From Meandrina meandrites (taxonomy: Eukaryota; Cnidaria; Anthozoa; Scleractinia; Meandrinidae): DNA of 64,000 nucleotides. The position numbers and the translations under genes were made by a program. Positions 24,625-37,396 of the stretch are shown one piece after another (the first letter of the stretch is position 1; the number at the start of each line of letters is the position of its first letter). Under the pieces are notes generated by a model. The model was not told the DNA's origin, ran no database searches, and was given only the letters and a program-made list of their open reading frames with translations. The stretch covers positions 20,657,755 to 20,721,754 of the forward strand of contig OY855903.1 of the NCBI GenBank assembly GCA_963693305.1, given 5' to 3'.

Positions 24625-27600
24625 CAAAGGCGCACTCATCACAACCGTGTCACAAACAACATGTCGTTATCTACGGCGGTGATTCGTCGTGAGACTTAAC
24701 TGCAACACCTCTGATTGCTTTTCCAAACGGGACGACGTGATGACAGGATAGTTCTTCCTGAAACAGTCTTCATGAAACAGCTACCTGTTACCGCGGCTCA
24801 ACGAGGCTCATAACTGCAAGAGCATATTTTGGGAACGGAAGTTTTCGTAGCTTTCTTTATACATGTCGGTCTACTTTACATACTCAAAGTAACAAAACCT
24901 GGGATCTCTTCACCGAAAATTCAATGTGGTTTATTTTGGAAGCGGTCATGATTTGTGGACAGCAAAATGGAAGGTTTTCGAAAACGATGACGTAAATTCA
25001 TCGATAAGGTCAACCACCTCGTACCAAGAGTTTTCGTTCCCTTTAACCAGCTGTCGTAAAATGAGCGACCCTTTGGTGTTCTGGTTGTAAGTCCGAAAAT
25101 ACCGGACTTCCGGTTAACTTGCGCATGCTTAGCTTTTTAAAATAAAGATTGCTGTTTTACTTCCGGCCATTTTTTATTGTTTTTACAACCCATCAAAATC
25201 GATCCTGCAACGGAATTCTCAAGAGTCGCTTATTTGGTTAAGTTTGAGCAGTAATTATAAGGAGGAAGACTCGAACTACGAGATTGGTCCACCGCACGTT
25301 GTGGAAAACAGGCATATTTTTCTTTCATTATGTTTTGAAAGATATTGTCTTATGGGTTGGGCACAAACCCCATCCACAGAGATTTCTAGGCAGCAAACTT
25401 GTGTATTTATATATCCTTGGTTTACTTTATTAACGTATATAAAAAAGATGTATACTAGTCTTCTTCAGAAGTTGCTGCTAAGAATATAATTTCAATAGAA
25501 CAGAACAGGGTAAATTGAACAATAAACAATTACTTAGTTAGCCGATAATTTTACTGATGTAATATCAGTTCAGCTCTTGAAAAGAGCAAGAGCTGACCTC
25601 CGCCTCCGCCTGCGTGTGCTGTAAATGTATTTTAAAGTTAAAATAAAGAGCAGAAATCGGAGTCGTATATTGCTGCAATATAAACTAGTCTAGTGAATGC
25701 TTATACTGTATAATAAAGTGCCGATCTAAGAGGCGCTCTCATTGGTGGGGCCCAGGGGTGGCGCAGGGGTAAGAGCGGACGCCCCCCTCCAATGCGGCCC
25801 GGAATCGATTCTCGGACCCGGTGTCATATGTGGGTTGAGTTTGTTGTTGGTTCTCGTCCTCGCTCCGAGGGTTTTTTTCCGGGTTCTCCGGTTTTCCTCC
25901 CTCCGTAAAAATCAACACTTCCAAATTCCAATTCCATCGACCCCACAAGCTTCTAGCTTTAAATACCACCGTGTTAATACAAAGGTAATGTATTTATTTA
26001 TTTATTTTTATTTATAAACAGCGTGTCGTATGAGAGTACAAATCAGTCACTGACGAATCCTCTCGCCATAATCTGCCGTTTTGTGTGCGCGTACTGCTTT
26101 TAGATCATAACAGATCTTTTTCGCAAACCAAAGAGAAATTTTACGATAAAAAAAATAGTACAGCAGTACCACAAAATTTATGAAAAGACCGCAAGTGTGC
26201 GTGATTTTTATTGACGAAATTCAGGCGCCCTTTTAAATTATTTTTGTAAAACAAAAGGCTGTATTGACGCAAATCGGTACGATCTGTGACGTCATTTCGC
26301 GGGCATTACCGCAAAATAAAACTTGTTTGAAACCAATATATCCTCAAATGTAAGAAGTAAACTTTATCATAAAACAAATAAAAAAGCCTTGACCGTGCTT
26401 TGTTTTGTTATGAAGCACTCGAGGAGAAAAACTCGTCTGCGGCTCGTGTTTTACCCTGCACTCTATTCGTGCTCTCGTCACTTCCTTGCGTGCTTTATAA
26501 CAGAAGAAAACACCGTCAAAGCTTTTATATTTCTTAATTTTACTATTCTTCTGTTTTTACAAATTGTCAAATCAGCAAACGTAAGCATTCAACCGCCGGT
26601 CAAAGTTCAATCTCGTACTCAGTCTTCGCTCCCCCTTGATCAGCGGTCAGGAAGCGATTTTTCGTCAGTTTTTTGTCTTGCTCCCCTTCAGTAATTTTGT
26701 TTCTCGATTAACCAACAGATTTCTACGACACGTGTGAGTAGATGATTGGAATTGTGGGCGCGACTCTTGTGGGTGAAGACATCACGTTTTCGAGGTTTCT
26801 TATAATTACATTTGGAGGATTAACAAGACCTTCCTGATTCTCAGTACAACCCTGCTTGTTAAAGTAATTATCCGTGACCCCGCAAAAAAAATTACTGCAA
26901 ATTACCTTTTTGACCAACACTGAATCGTCAATGATGTACAAATTTATTTATTTATTACTGAACTGCAGCGGGTAGAGGAAACTTTCACGTTGCGTACATC
27001 CCGTCTCCATGACTTTGGAACCCGACATGATGTATAGTTAAAAATTATTCCACGTGTTCTGGCTGAGTGTGAGCAAGAAAACCTTACAATTCCACAGAGT
27101 TCGAAGTATTTAGTATAGCAAGGCTCGCGAAAATAAGAAAAGCCAAAACCGCCTTTTCAATCTCTAGACAAGGTAACTTGTTGCTCCAGTCTTGCGCGAT
27201 AGCATTTTCATTCCACTCTCGGCTTCACCGTAAAACATTATGCCATCGTGAACGAAGTTAAAGACTACTCGCTAAATTAACCAATCACAACTCGAAGCAA
27301 GGTAGTGACAGGTGCGAAGCGCGGGAAAAGTCACGCGAGAAAAAAACGACGAATGGGTTTAGGTTGCACCTGATTGGCTGAAAAGACAACATCTTCTTTC
27401 TGATTGGTATAGGTCATAGACGACTTTGGCAGATAATGTTGCTCGGATTTTTGACAGTTTTTAACAAATTAACAAATGAAAACCAAAGTGGCACATATTT
27501 AATTATAACTATTTTTTTAAAACTTGGGAAATAAAATCTCTCCACAGCATCAAAAATACATCTAGCACAACGACGGCAATTTCTACCAAACAGATGTGCA

Positions 27601-28489
27601 ACATTTGAAATTGTGGCAAATTAAACTTCGGAAATGTCAATAGAAAAATAGGTTTCACTTATTGCCTTTCAAATAAAATTGACACTAATTCATTTTTCTC
27701 CTGAGCATTAATAGAACCTGAGCGCAGACGAAATGAAAGGGAAAATTAATTAAAGCACATTGCGAAAGTTAGAGCCCATATATATCTATATATCCGCTAT
27801 TTGAAGAGATCAATTTCTAAAGAGTTGCAAATACTATTTGCGACTATTAAGCAAGTTTGACATCACAAGAATTAACCAAGGATCTCGAACTAACATTTTT
27901 ATCCATCGAACTCTTTGATAATGTAAAAAATAAAAGACATGTTTTCTGACAAGGTAATAGGTAGAAATAACTAGCTATGGTGTTTTAAAAGAGAATAACA
28001 GTGAAAAGTGAGGGGAATACGTGATATATGCACACAAATCCGCTTTAAAGTTAAAAAATTGTAATTTTATTCCGGCCCTTTCTTCTTCACTATAATTGTC
28101 TTTGTGAAAATAAACGAAGTTAAATTCGCGCTACTTGCTTTTCCATTAAGCAAATTAAGGCCCCTATAACGTATATGACGTTTTCTTGATTATTCAAATT
28201 CACCAAGACGCCGCCGATGATAGGGATACTGAAATATTATTAAGGAAACCAAATTAAAGTTCTGTTTTTAATCTTCTCAAAATCTTAACTTACATATAGA
28301 TAGTGTCAATATACAAGAAACCGACACGTTTTGTAAGAAAAAGCTTGTTAAAAATTGACGGCTTCCGCAAATTATGAGTGCTTTGAAAAGAAAAGTGTAA
28401 TTTAGTTTTATGAAACCTCACACCCGCCTTTAACATATTTTTAATCATGTTTACGCAAACAATGCAATGTTTGCTATGACGCGAGGCGG
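24625..28489. other. Intergenic with scattered repeat pieces
   Basis: Holds the 3' UTR of the DHHC gene (AATAAA at 25141) and one SINE (25744-25965). No other coding exon recognised. The open frame at 26323-26694 has no domain or splice context that supports it. Confidence 0.4.
25744..25965 (+). mobile_element. tRNA-derived SINE (family A)
   Basis: The head carries an RNA polymerase III A box (TGGCGCAGGGG) and B box (GAATCGATTC) at tRNA-like spacing, then a body with GTGGGTTGAGTTTGTTGTTGG and CCGGGTTCTCCGGTTTTCC. This body type, tied to a tRNA head, is widespread in cnidarian genomes as far as I know. The 3' end is not sharp. Confidence 0.8.
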
Positions 28490-28490
28490 G

Positions 28491-28498
28491 TATTTAAG
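28491..28498 (+). promoter_or_regulatory. TATA-like element upstream of the GPCR
   Basis: TATTTAAG follows a GC-rich stretch (GCGAGGCGGG) and lies about 75 bp before the GPCR start codon, a plausible place for a TATA box with a short 5' UTR. No other support. Confidence 0.35.
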
Positions 28499-28572
28499 TG
28501 CTTTTAAAGGTTGTTAAAGGAGTGAAGGAGGAGAAATTACTGAAGTCATTTCAGTGTCCAACGAATGTAAGA

Positions 28573-29640
28573 ATGAATTTAACAAACGCGACGCAAAACG
28601 CGAGTTTTCCGCCCTGTTTCTACGAAACAACCGAAGCTAAAGTCGGCAAAACAGTGGCGTATGGTATTATCATGTTAACGTCTCTACTCGGCAATTCCGC
28701 CATCGTCTTGGTGATCTGCAAAACGCAAAGTCTGCGCACCACAACAAGTTATCTCATAGCAAATATGGCCGTGTCTGATTTGCTGATGCCACTTTGCGCT
28801 ATGCCGCGGATGGTCATCGCGGTTCATTATGGCGCCAATCGCTGGCTGATTGGCGGGAACATTGGCCTGGTAATGTGCAAGCTCTTGCCTCTCTTCCAAG
28901 ATGTTTCGACCGCGGTGTCGACTCAGAGTTTGGTTGTTATCGCGATCGATAGGTTCTACAATGTGTTCTACCCGGTTAAGGCTGCGGTGATGAGTTTAAA
29001 GGCAGCCAAGATTGCCATACCATTCATGTGGCTCAACGCTGTTATCATCCACTCTCCCTATTTCTACATTTACAGAATTTACAGCCACAAAGGCGAATCA
29101 TACTGCTTACTTAACTGGTCACCGCCGTTCGATAACATGAAAGCGCAAAAGTACTATTTCGTTCTTCTTTCCATTCTTCTCTTCATCCTTCCTTTTTGCG
29201 CGATCGCTGCTCTTTACACAGCTGTGATTATTCGCTTGAAACGACAGCAGTTTCCTGGGCAATATCAAAGCGAAAACGCGCGAAATATTCGAGAAAAGCG
29301 CAACAAAGCCATTCTCCAACTCTGTGTTGTCATTGTACTGGTGTTCGTCCTGTGCTGGACCCCTTTCGTTACGTTCGTGTTTTTGAAGTTTTTCTCGTGG
29401 GAGGCACCGTACTGCGGACGCAGAAACATCGCGTTCATCGTGCACTTCATTGCGCATTCAATCAGCGCGATCAACCCGTGCGTCTACTTTCTGTTCAGCT
29501 CAAGCTATCGCCAGGGTCTGAAAGAACTGTGCGCTGGCGTTTCCTTCGCACACGCCTCCAGTCGCGTCCTTCCCGCGGTCAGCGAGGAGCAGCTGGAAAT
29601 GAGAACCCGCGCCAGAACTTTGTCTTCTCGAGTGTTTTGA
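28573..29640 (+). CDS. Class A (rhodopsin-like) G-protein-coupled receptor, intronless
   Basis: 355 codons from the first in-frame ATG (28573); the frame is open further up to 28498 but has no earlier ATG. Seen in order: N-glycosylation sites NLT, NAT, NAS in the first 11 residues; TM1 with G40-N41; TM2 with LIANMAVSD (61-69); Cys102 at the top of TM3 and Cys178 in the second outer loop for the conserved disulfide; DRF at 126-128, a variant of DRY; TM6 CWTPF (261-265); TM7 NPCVY (301-305); then a Ser/Arg-rich tail. The set is complete for a working receptor. The pattern resembles peptide receptors (neuropeptide FF/Y or tachykinin-like groups), but the ligand cannot be told. Intronless receptors of this kind are often in lineage-specific clusters in cnidarians. 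Confidence 0.92.
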   Translation: MNLTNATQNASFPPCFYETTEAKVGKTVAYGIIMLTSLLGNSAIVLVICKTQSLRTTTSYLIANMAVSDLLMPLCAMPRMVIAVHYGANRWLIGGNIGLVMCKLLPLFQDVSTAVSTQSLVVIAIDRFYNVFYPVKAAVMSLKAAKIAIPFMWLNAVIIHSPYFYIYRIYSHKGESYCLLNWSPPFDNMKAQKYYFVLLSILLFILPFCAIAALYTAVIIRLKRQQFPGQYQSENARNIREKRNKAILQLCVVIVLVFVLCWTPFVTFVFLKFFSWEAPYCGRRNIAFIVHFIAHSISAINPCVYFLFSSSYRQGLKELCAGVSFAHASSRVLPAVSEEQLEMRTRARTLSSRVF

Positions 29641-29738
29641 ATGGTGAGCGAAAACTAAAGAAACAGCGGCGAAAAAGGCACCAAGCGAAAAGACAACGAC
29701 GCCACAAATGAACTGACGAGCCGAAGTATTCGGTTTAA

Positions 29739-30084
29739 AGGGGCACTGTTACGGGGATTTTTATTTTTGGGGTGAAAATGTGCTAAAGATGAAAGTCAAG
29801 AGAAGGAAATCTATTAATTTTCTCAAAGGACGAACAAGCCATAATTAGTTTAAGGGCGATTTTTCCACAAAACAAAGGAAAAACGAAAAAATCAGTTTGA
29901 TGTTTTAAAGTTGCAGCCATTCGCATCCTGGCGATCCGCAGCCAAACACAATTATAGTCTCAGAGACCTGGTTGGGTAGTTTTAAGTGTAACTGAACCAG
30001 TATTTTGGGGTCTTCTATGATTATAATGTCTTTTGACTCTTTTGGCTTTTCAAACTTTTCCTAAAAATTGGTGACAGTGTGCCT
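29739..30084. mobile_element. TTAA-flanked MITE (AGGGGCACTGTCAC family), copy 2
   Basis: Ends AGGGGCACTGTTAC and GTGACAGTGTGCCT with TTAA on both sides. It starts about 100 bp after the GPCR stop and so may lie in its 3' UTR. Confidence 0.85.
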
Positions 30085-33025
30085 TTAAAACTGTCAGCCA
30101 TAAATAAGTTGTAAATAAGAAATCCAAAACTGACATTGTAAATGTCACTAGGAAGAATGTAACTGACGCATGGCGGAGAGGCCTTTTGCTAAATACCCAC
30201 CAAAATATTTGCAGTTTTTCTGTAATAATTAGAGTTAAATTAAGAATCCGGTCGTTGCTTTTTGGCATCGATCTTAACCAACAGTTGTAAGCTTAGCGTT
30301 ATCTCTACAGAAATTTCGAATTGCAATATGCTCTGTTGTTTGAACAGTCGACTTCTGTTGATCTCAAACTAACAAGCCATTCGGATCATATTAGATTTAA
30401 ACGCAAGAAATCGTAACCGACTCTGTAACGCATTATTATTGTTAAACTCGTGTAATTAACGCTAGAGAAATTTCTTTTTAAGTCTTAGGAACAGTTAATA
30501 GTTGCAGTTTGTTCAGCAAAGGTAATATATCTGCGAAGAAAGCGCATTTGCAAGTAACACCATTATTTACCCACCCCTAGAGCAATAACCTCGAACTTAT
30601 CTTGAACGGAAGATCCAGAGTTCAGAACCGATGGAAGTCAATTTAGTTATTAATGTTGCTGTAAAACTTATTTTAAACTTTCACCTGTCATTGAACCATC
30701 GCTACCATAACCTATACTCTCGATTTACTTGTCGCCCGAAAATAAAGCGAAAATGCAACAAAAGTCGACGTGTTCTCTTTAATTTTCTTGCCTGTAGCTT
30801 TGTGTTTGCGTAGACCATATTTTTTAAGTCCTTGAAGTGGACATAAGCGCCAGTGGAAGAAACGGCCGTGGGAAGTCTGGGAGCTAGACGCGCGTCTACC
30901 AGCGAAAGCGAAACTGAATTTGAAACATGAGCAAAAGGAGAAAGTCGAGCCCAGTCTCAATCTGCTTATTTCAGTATTTGGCAGAAAAGAAAAACGGCTA
31001 ATTTCAGACTGTCTTTTCCTTTGCATTGTTTTCTTGGTTATTCAGCGGTGTAACGAGCTTTACACACGCGGAAAGCGAAACGCTTAAGAAAATATCAAAC
31101 AGCTTTTTCTACTCGTGAGCTGTTGTGCCAAGGATGTTGATCAATTGCTTCAAGTACAAGATCAATTTTGTTTATTGAAATTATTTAAAGTCTTTATCCT
31201 CGCCGTTCTTCGCACTAATTCCACATAGGCCTCTTCTATTTTTTCGTACGGTGGGGAAATGGGGAGAGGTTAAAAGTAAGCGCGCGGAACCTGGGGAGAT
31301 GGGGATGTCGTCCCCCGCGCTCCCCCAGTTTTTCATTTTTCGTGTTTTTTTTTCGTCTTTCCCCCCTCCACTGAAGGAGCTTCTGCGGTGAGAGGCACTA
31401 ATCCCCAACTAACCGAACGCCTGGAACAGGCTAGCAAGCTTAAGCTTTCTGAAATTAAACCTAAAAATAAAGATTAAGAAATATCTGAGATGATAATCTT
31501 TTGAAGATTTACATGTTTGGTGACAACACTCGGCTAAAACTTTTAAAAACCCTTATCTTTAATTCACGTTAATTTGCATTACTACTTAAACAGACAGTTG
31601 TATAATATATGCTGTTTTATACTGCATAGCAACTACACTGTAATTAACATTAAATGCATGAAATAGTTTAGTCTCGTTTTCATCATCTGAGAACAAAATC
31701 CCTTCACTCGGTCCAGTCCTATCTCGGTCGTCAGTTGGGTCGTCATGCAACGAAGTATTGCATGACAACTAAAAAGAAAAAGGCGAGGAAAGCTACTCCG
31801 GCTCTTGATCGGATTGGACAATGCCGGGTATATACGGAAGCACAGTACTTAATATGGTGAGATAATTAGCAAATCCTGCTGAACAATACAATACTATTGT
31901 ACTAAACAAGGAATTTTGAACAATTCCACCCAGTCTACAGTTTCTAATTCCAATGTATTAAAAAGCCCGTTTAAAAAATTGTCAGTTATACACTGGATCC
32001 TAAAGTGAGCTAATCACCAATGTTTAATGACTACCATTAGTATTGGCTATCAAGTTAATGCCTCCATAATTTTTCTGTAGCAAATTTGAGACCGGTAGAG
32101 ACAGCGTCTGTGGTTGACCTGATCATCCAAGAAAGTCTTCCAGTGATGTACGAACAAATGTTAAAAGAATTTTAGAGTTGATATTGCAAATCCAAGGCTT
32201 GACTCAAACCAATTGTTATTATGTTAGCTCGGCTTCCCCCACTGTAAAAGCACACGACATTACAGAATACATACATGACGTAATAGCTACCGTATTGCCT
32301 TCCTACCTGCCGAATACTGCTAATGCAAAAGCGCTACTTAATTTTAATTTTTTAGCTGAAATCCTTTAGTTAAAGCATTGTCTCTTTCCATGCGCTCTTC
32401 CGGGCCTCCAAATTCTCACTCTGAGCCTAAAACGAGAAAGCACAGGAGGTAAACGATAGATAAAACAAACTTACATGGCATAATATTCCCATGTAGTCGG
32501 CACCATTTCCTTCTTTCCTTACGTTTGTCGCATTCAGTTAAATCATAAGTAGTTGAGACTCTTCTGTAAGCGATCTGTTCATCATACAAAATATTTGTAC
32601 TACTCTCCTTGCCAAAGAATGGTTTTCAGAGCTTCTTGTTCATCTTTTGACTACCCTTCCCCCAAGCAGCATTGCTCTGGGGGAGAGGGGGAGGGGAGTA
32701 GCAGTCAATTTCCCTCAAAATGTGCCTATGGTGCCGCAAGTTTCCCGCAGCACAGTTGTAAAGCTTGGGACCGCTGTGCGGAAGTACATGGGTTGATCTC
32801 TTGTTGGGAGCAAGAACAAATTCCAAGGGACTTGTGTCAAGAATTAAAAATTGAACAAATTTCTACCAAGCTTAACTAACATTTGTCATCATTTTTCACA
32901 AGTGGAGATGTTGTTCACTGAAATAAAAATACGTTTTGCGACAAAACAATGAATAAAGTTGCATTTAGTAGTCAAACAACGACTCCTCTGTTGCTTAGCT
33001 TTCGACTTGTGGACCATATCAGGTC
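30085..33025. other. Between GPCR and ANO10, no gene seen
   Basis: No exon recognised on either strand. The 3' UTR of ANO10 should enter this stretch from the right. The open frame at 31181-31408 lies in a GC-skewed stretch that looks repetitive and has no domain. Confidence 0.4.
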
Positions 33026-36000
33026 TCATAAAAGGAGACGAGTTTTAACCAACAAAGGTTTTTGTACTAAACGTACTCTGAGCGCAAGCTGGGCCTTGTA
33101 TTGCTGTCGGGCCATTTCATCTTGTACCCACTGTGGCACATCTGGGATCACGTGGGACAGGACAAACTTCACTCCAAGAAGAAAGTGCTGCAATACAACA
33201 ATCAACACACGATTCAGCACAACTGCTTAGACAATAAATTCACGGGACCTCTGTCAGGTTTATACTTTGTAGGTCTCGTATTCTACGGGCTAGCTCCTTC
33301 CGTGTTTCTGTTAGTTCTAGGCCTATTACAGACTTTTCATTCTTTAAATTTCCATTTAAGGATGGTTGCATTGTTATAAACAATTCCATATCATATGAAA
33401 GATGAAATATTTATCATGTCACGAGCGTAGGACACAGAAAAATCTGAGTTCCCGAAGGGAATCAAACCCATGACCTCCCAAACACCGGGCAGGCCGCTCT
33501 ATCCACTGAATCATCGGAGACTCGGATTTTTCTTTTTCTTTGTTCTACGCTCGTGACATGATGCCAGATGGATATATTCGTATTTCACTACGGAGCTCAA
33601 AAATTACCATCTTTCTTTATTCATCAATTCCATTCCACCATATCATGCTATCATATATCGCTTTTCTGCGTCGCTACTTGACGCAAACTAGGAGAGGTAT
33701 TTTCAAAGAGTAACTCTGGAAAGCAGTTTCACTAAATCTGAAATTCATGACAATTATTTTTAGAATCTTCAGCCAAAACTGATTCTTCGAATGTAGAATA
33801 GCTACTTTTCGAATTTGAACGTGAAAAACGTCACTCGGACAAGGCAAGAACAACTGAAATTCTATACCATTCAAATCTTGTCCTTACCTCAATGGCTACA
33901 AACATCAGAACAGCATTGACAGGTGTCATTTCTGGCAGCCAATCAGCACTCTTAGCCGCCATGCCAATCAACGCACAATTTGTAATGACAGCAACGATGC
34001 CAAGCGCTTCGAACGCCGCCTAAAATAAGGCAAAAATATGGTTAGTCTCGGCAATAGTCTGAAATGTCATCCGTCCTCTCTTCCTTACCCCCCAGAGGAG
34101 GCGCGCCCCTCCTCTGGGGGGTAAGGAAGAGAGGACAGATGACATTTCAGACTATCTCGGCAACACAAACCTCTCAAGATTTTAATCCCTCTCTTACAAA
34201 AAAGTGAAATTATTAACCTACATTATAGTTGCATAAATTAATTACCTAAATCATGTAGATAAAGGGGCTTTGTCACGGATTTTAACAGATTTTTAACAGC
34301 CAAAATTTATATTTGTAGCGCAGGAAACTTAAAAATAATGAACCATTTTTATAATAATTGCTATATTACGGAAGGCTTGGATGGAAATGGATCGCAACTT
34401 GAATATTAAGGCTAAACTTTTCAAGTTGTTTCTGGGCGAATTCAAAAAATCAAACTATAGCCTTAGTTTGATTTGATATCTCCCTTTATATGTTCAAAGA
34501 TAATGTTTTTCACGGGTTAAGTTGCCTACCATTAATTTCAGAACAGTTTAGACCAAAAATCTGCGAAATCCCTGTGACGTAGCCCCTTTAAAGTTGACAG
34601 GAATCTACAGTATTAGTTGAACGTCAAAGTCAAACGCCAAATGGGCTAGAAAGTTTTCTGTCATCCAATTTTTAAACCGACTAATCTCGAACGCCACAAA
34701 ACATAAGCAAAATAAAAAACTACAGCACGCGTTTAACGAGGCAGCGCGGAGGCAAGAGGCAGCGTGGCCTAGTGGTTAGGGCGCTGGACTTGTAATCCGG
34801 AGGTTCCGGGTTCAAATCAAATCCTCCTCCCTGCCACTAGATGGATTTGTCTTCGGTGGTCCCGAATTCAACTCCTCCACGCTTTGTATATAGCCAACTG
34901 GTCAGCCTCCTGCCAGTTGGGATTTTTAACAAGTTTCTGTTTCATTTATTATATTGGTTTCACTATTTACAGTGTCCTCGATTAGTACAGCCGTGCTAAA
35001 TACATTGACACTTAAATAAAGTGATGTGATTTTTTTTTCCCGATTTTAACGACTCCCCGAAAAAAGCGAGCCTAGTAACAGAAAGTAGCGACAGGAAAAC
35101 GCTGATAAATGCGAAACAAAGGAGGGTTGTATGTTACTTTCGGAAATTTACGGTTTCCTATTCCTGCATGTTTTCCAATAGCCATTTTAGCCAACGAAGG
35201 ACGCGCCCAGTTCTCACCTGCCAGGCACCAATGGAGTTGGCGGGTTGGGCAAAAGGCCGCTGGAAAATACGACACATCTTGAAAGCATCTGTTCGCATCT
35301 CTATCACATTGTTGAGTAACGCCCAGAAAGCGGCCATGGGGTAAGCAGAGGAAAAGAGGAACGTGTAACCAAACTGTAGGAACAGTTCCAGATAGTCGTC
35401 AAATGTGCCCTGTAAGGGGAAATTAAGCCATTAGTTTGTTATTTTCTATACACATGGTACAAAAGCGAAATTGTGGTTAGTGGTATACGAAAATCTTGGT
35501 GACAATAATTTTTGCAAACACGTCCTGATACCCGCAGTCACGTGAGCAGTTGCCTCGCAGTTTAGTAGCTGAACGAGTATCGAACTATCAACTTGTACAT
35601 CATTACGTATTGACCTTGTTTTAAGCGGTCATTAAAGTTCGTCGTGCGCGCGCGAAGCTAAGAAAATCGAGAGACAAAAACTGATGCGCGAAAACTGGTG
35701 AGGGGAGGGGAGGGGTGGTGGTACGCGTGGCTCTTTTTTCGCTTTTCGCTCGATCAAGCTACTATGGAAAAGATCGAATGCTTGTTGTCTCGATCTACAT
35801 GTCTGCATGAAACAACTCACCAAGTACTGTTCCTGTGTTCCTTGCCGTTCAATGTCATCTGTCAAGTCAGCTGTTTTCATCACAATTTTCTTTCCCTCCT
35901 TGGCGACCTTGGTGATGCGACTTCTGAACATAAGGTAAGGGATAAGAGACTCTGTGACTTGCCCGATTATCTGGGACGTGATCATCAGCGCACCAAGATG

Positions 36001-37359
36001 CTGAAATGTAAATAGAACGCACAATCAGAACACGTGATCATTAGAACATCAGGGTTTCACTTCGGGTACCGAACACAAGTGAGAACACATTGTTCCACCA
36101 CTGTTCTGTGAGTCATTGTATTTTGGACAGTATTGTCTGTTGTCTTATGTTTCTATTATTTTACGGCATCTCTGTCCGGTACACGAAGTAAAAGCATTAG
36201 AAAACTGTTTCTTGTGACAAAGAGAATCTTATTCAAACTTTTGATTGGAATTCATCTACAATACAACAATAATATCCCGGGTAATATTGATATAATACTA
36301 TAAGCTGAGGTAAGCCTTAATCCATTACAAAAATGATCGCTCATTGATTGCTTTTTGGCCTCTTCTAAGTCGTGGTGCAAATGCCTCATAAGGAAACCAG
36401 TTTGAGTTGTACGTACTCAAACATTGTTTTCCAAATATCTTAATTTCTTCTTGCGACGGTTTGATTAGTGGAGACTTCTAGCACAAAACGACCAAGGTAA
36501 TAAAATAATAAGTTATTACTTACCCTCCGTAAAAGTTCAATGTCTTGCAGGTAAAATGCAATGTAGAAAAGTGAGTAGAAACAATTCACAAAATAGAACT
36601 AAAAACAGGGAAAAAGAAAAAAAAGTGTTCTGATTAATAATTAAATTTGTCAAACATTGCAAAATCAACACCAAAAAAGATGTTAGGTAATACTGTTGAA
36701 ACCATAACCCTACTGCTGGGCACTGTGCAAAAATTCAAATAGCCAGCTACTGGAATGAAGTCAGCATGCATCCCCCTCCCCCTCCCCCTCCCCCTCCCCC
36801 CATACCACGATACCCTAGGGAGCATCCTGGAATTTCCAGAAAGAGGTACAAGGAAATTTGATTTGCAACTGGCACAGAACTGTGATGGAAGTTTGGCAGC
36901 AGTTTTGATACTTACAAGAACCAGTTTGACAATGAGGTGATTGTTGTAAGCAGACTCCAGCCGATGATTCTCTAGAAAGCAACAAAAGCAAAACAAATTT
37001 TATGCTTTCAACTACCGGTCACACAAGTCAAATATTGCAACGTAGCAGTGGTTTCATGATTCCTTTTGCACTGTCCCGTTAAGTTTTTACCCTTCTGTAA
37101 ATATAGGGCAACATAATTGCTTTTCGTCTGAAGATGATATAAAATAGTACCCGCCAAAATATAACTAGAGAACGTTTAATCGTATTTTGTCGTCTATAGG
37201 CACGATGCAACTACTCGGATGGACCTTTATCCTGAATGTATCATGCTATATATACGAATTGACTCCAGGCCCCAGTTTTTCAAAGGGTGGATAACGCTAT
37301 TCACCGGATAAATCGCTATCCAGCGGATAAGTTTTGGCAAAACAAACTAAACTATCCAC

Positions 37360-37396
<37 letters not shown>

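Noticed and set aside
26323..26694. 123-codon plus-strand frame
   Set aside because: No domain, no splice context, biased composition; not convincing as a gene.
29119..29711. Open frames overlapping the GPCR in other frames, including a 171-codon plus-strand frame
   Set aside because: They lie over conserved receptor helices and have no recognisable domain.
31181..31408. 75-codon minus-strand frame, Gly/Ser/Arg-rich
   Set aside because: Sequence looks like part of a dispersed GC-skewed repeat; no start context or conserved motif.
34752..34830. Possible tRNA-Thr gene
   Set aside because: The A and B boxes are present, but the acceptor stem does not close and the sequence continues into a SINE body with a second copy elsewhere (48679-48903).
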